A stretch of DNA of 56,287 bases, from positions 1 through 56,287 of the forward strand of contig JAIESQ010000101.1 in assembly GCA_019745975.1 (NCBI GenBank), in the 5' to 3' direction. This document shows positions 54,642-56,287 of this stretch, piece after piece (position 1 is the first letter of the stretch; every line of letters begins with the position of its first letter). The notes under the pieces were generated by a model. The model ran no database searches. It had not been told where the DNA came from and saw nothing but the letters and a program-made list of their open reading frames with translations. The DNA is from Pirellulales bacterium. Its GTDB lineage: Bacteria; Planctomycetota; Planctomycetia; Pirellulales; JAEUIK01. Position numbers and translations under genes: made by a program.

Positions 54642-55805
54642 ATGGCCAAAAAAGCTCGCAGCAAAGCGACCTCCGGCGGTTCCAGCACCGCGACCGCCCG
54701 CGTCAAGCTCAACGACCGCGATAAGAAAACGATGGGCGAGCTGCACGGTCTGGCCGGCGGCGTCGAAACGGCCGCCGAAAAGAAACGCGACCCCTACCTC
54801 GACATTCCCAGCCGCACCTTGTCGAACGTCAAGTTTAACAAGGCCAAGCGGTTCATCGAGATGGGTAACCTGACTAACCGCCGGCAACTGTTTAACCTGT
54901 CGCAGGCCAAGGCCTACATGCAGACAATGTTGGTGGCCAAGGGTTCAAAGGAGATTATCACCGAGGGCAAAACGGCAAGCTTGCGGCAGCTCTTTTACAT
55001 GCTCAAGCATACGATCAAGGACACGAAGGAGGAGACGTTCGACGACCAGACTGAAAGCGATGCGATGATCGAGGATCTTGAGGTCACGATCAACGCGCTG
55101 CGTGAAGAGTTGCACGTCTTTGCTTCGAACCGTGGCAGCATCGTCGGCCCGATCACGCTCATCGACAGCGGCGACGAGATCGATTGTTCGCGGATGGGCT
55201 CCGGCGGTTACAGCATCCCCTCGATCGTCGAGCCCTACGTGATGCAGTTCAAGAACAACCGGGCGAAGTTCGTACTTCACGTCGAAAAGGACACCGTCTG
55301 GCGGCGCTTCAACGAGGACAAGTTCTGGCAGAAATACAATTGCATTCTCATGCACGGGCAAGGGCAACCTCCTCGTGGCGTCCGACGACTTTTGCACCGT
55401 TTCAATAACGAGCTCGGTCTCCCCGTTTATTGTCTGCTCGATAACGATCCCTGGGGGTATTACATCTACAGCGTGATCAAGCAGGGTTCGATCAATCTGG
55501 CCTTCGAGTCGAAACGCATGGCCGTGCCGGGGGCCAAGTATCTCGGGCTGCGGTCGATCGACTTCGCGCGCTGCGAATTGTCCCCTTCGGTGCAGATTCG
55601 CATGAACGATTCGGATGTGAAGCGGGCCAAGCAGATTGCCGCTTATCCGTGGTTTGCCGACAAGAAGCCGTGGCAGAAAGAAATCGAGCAGATGCTCAAG
55701 AACGGCTTCAAGCTCGAAGTCGAAGCGCTGATGTCCAAAAACATCAGCTACGTGACGGAGACGTACGTGCCCCAGCGGCTCCAGGAACAGGACTGGCTGG
55801 ACTGA
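54642..55805 (+). CDS. top6A: DNA topoisomerase VI subunit A (Spo11-like)
   Basis: This 387-residue catalytic subunit has the active-site tyrosine Tyr119 in TASLRQLFYM, within the winged-helix (CAP-like) domain. The Toprim domain has the metal-binding Glu in HVEKDTVW and the DxD pair in LLDNDPWGYYIYS. The start is at the MAKKARSKAT methionine, not at the frame start 36 bases earlier. Each A2B2 complex makes a staggered double-strand break with covalent 5' links. Overlapping function with gyrase in decatenation is likely. It is co-directional with top6B, 78 bases downstream and separated by the hairpin. Confidence 0.95.
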   Translation: MAKKARSKATSGGSSTATARVKLNDRDKKTMGELHGLAGGVETAAEKKRDPYLDIPSRTLSNVKFNKAKRFIEMGNLTNRRQLFNLSQAKAYMQTMLVAKGSKEIITEGKTASLRQLFYMLKHTIKDTKEETFDDQTESDAMIEDLEVTINALREELHVFASNRGSIVGPITLIDSGDEIDCSRMGSGGYSIPSIVEPYVMQFKNNRAKFVLHVEKDTVWRRFNEDKFWQKYNCILMHGQGQPPRGVRRLLHRFNNELGLPVYCLLDNDPWGYYIYSVIKQGSINLAFESKRMAVPGAKYLGLRSIDFARCELSPSVQIRMNDSDVKRAKQIAAYPWFADKKPWQKEIEQMLKNGFKLEVEALMSKNISYVTETYVPQRLQEQDWLD

Positions 55806-56043
55806 GCGGCGTGCCGAGGGGCGGCGCAGGCTGATTCGAAGGCTCGCAACGAGCTGGGCGATCTGCATCGTGGGGCTGCTGGCAGCGTTCTGTTTGTTGT
55901 GATCCCTGGAGTTGCTCCATGATGGTTCGCACCGTAGTGCGTCATCACGTTTCACGATCTCGCAATGCCGCACTCATGGACAGGTTCAGTTTCTACGCGG
56001 TCGTGATCAACTGTTTCGGCCGCAGGCCGCTCGTCCCCCGGGG
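55806..56043. other. Intergenic region after top6A
   Basis: No coding frame with believable composition is seen. The 73-codon frame starting at 55919 runs into the repeat island and is rejected. There is no clear terminator for the topoisomerase operon. Confidence 0.35.
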
Positions 56044-56079
56044 GTCCCCCAGAATAAGATTTCCCGGGAATTTGCGTCC
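56044..56079 (-). repeat. Inverted partner of the repeat at 1529-1566
   Basis: The reverse complement reads GGACGCAAATTCCCGGG and then ATTCTGGGGG, matching 1529-1566 with about three mismatches and a shorter G run. It opens the right-hand repeat island. Confidence 0.75.
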
Positions 56080-56203
56080 TAACCGTCCTAAGCGGCTGTC
56101 AAAAGTCGTTAAGTCCTGTCGCAGCAACGAGTTATTTTAGGACGCAAAACTCAAAACCGTTGCGTCCTAGATCGTCCTAAGGGAGGTTTTGCGTCCTAAG
56201 AAC
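56074..56203. repeat. GCGTCCTA repeat cluster with a 10-bp hairpin
   Basis: The word GCGTCCTA occurs at 56074-56083, 56162-56169 and 56190-56200, with shorter CGTCCTAAG words at 56084-56092 and 56172-56180. An inverted copy TAGGACGCAA (56138-56147) pairs with TTGCGTCCTA (56160-56169) around a 12-base loop. Beyond 56203 lie short words also frequent between genes in this group (CGCAGATC and CGCAGAAGACGCAGATCC). No gene is seen. GGACGCAAA links the cluster with the left repeat island. Confidence 0.75.
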
Positions 56204-56287
56204 TACGACGTCGCGCCAAGGCGCGAAGAGTTCACTCAACGAAGGGATGATCCGCAGATCTCGCAGAAGACGCAGATCCGCCAGCGG

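Noticed and set aside
55919-56140. 73-codon plus-strand frame at the right end
   Set aside because: Half of it lies in the dispersed repeat island and its composition is Arg/Ser-rich without a domain.

Overview
The window looks like a piece of a planctomycete chromosome, most likely Pirellulales-like. The GC content is high. The gene set includes several families typical of that phylum: DUF1501 and DUF1549/DUF1553 proteins, a DUF1559 pilin-like protein, dockerin-like repeats joined to PEP-CTERM tails, 'NPY' small membrane proteins, a spirochaete/planctomycete/mitochondrial-type EF-G, and a bacterial topoisomerase VI. Genus assignment is an inference from gene content only.

Layout. 1-1570 is a repeat island: a REP-associated tyrosine transposase (RAYT) sits between inverted GGTGTCAGGAACC repeats, beside a second truncated RAYT copy, a 15-bp tandem array and a 100-bp tandem duplication. 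A tRNA-Ser(CGA) follows. 2.1-6.1 kb holds the conserved trio circularly permuted ATP-grasp / alpha-E / transglutaminase (minus strand). 6.4-10.6 kb is EF-G followed by a DinG-type helicase (minus). 11-15.1 kb (plus) carries a CPBP protease, a small membrane protein, an FG-GAP secreted protein and a PPi-type phosphofructokinase. 15.1-17.1 kb is ispG with two overlapping small genes. 17.4-24.5 kb has a TolC-like protein, a PQQ-propeller/AsmA pair, a hemolysin III protein and a radical SAM protein with unusual cysteine spacing. 24.5-33.1 kb (minus) carries a winged-helix regulator with its membrane partner, an orphan DUF4118-PAS protein, a 1026-residue TPR/CHAT-like protein whose catalytic dyad seems lost, and the DUF1549-DUF1501 pair. 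33.1-33.8 kb is a non-coding stretch with many hairpins that ends in a very strong minus-strand terminator. 33.8-39.9 kb (minus) holds an exporter ABC protein, a TlpA-type thioredoxin and a large GTPase. 40.0-43.6 kb is a GntR(YtrA-like)-ABC operon with a readable promoter and operator. 43.7-47.4 kb (minus) has a dockerin/PEP-CTERM propeller protein, the DUF1559 protein, an endonuclease/phosphatase-fold protein and a PEP-CTERM remnant. 47.7-50.6 kb has tRNA-Thr(CGU), a TPR protein carrying two RNA-polymerase alpha-CTD-like domains, and a DUF4432 sugar-epimerase-like protein. 50.6-51.8 kb has small secreted or membrane proteins. 52.3-55.8 kb is the topoisomerase VI B-A operon, with a perfect 14-bp hairpin between the genes. 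The last 480 bases are a second repeat island whose left edge is an inverted copy of a repeat found at 1.53 kb.

The strongest leads are the TPR/double alpha-CTD protein, the possible structured RNA at 33.2-33.6 kb, the RAYT with flanking repeats, the degenerate CHAT protein, the non-canonical radical SAM protein, and the YtrA-type operator. I found no rRNA, CRISPR array, prophage or classical insertion sequence.
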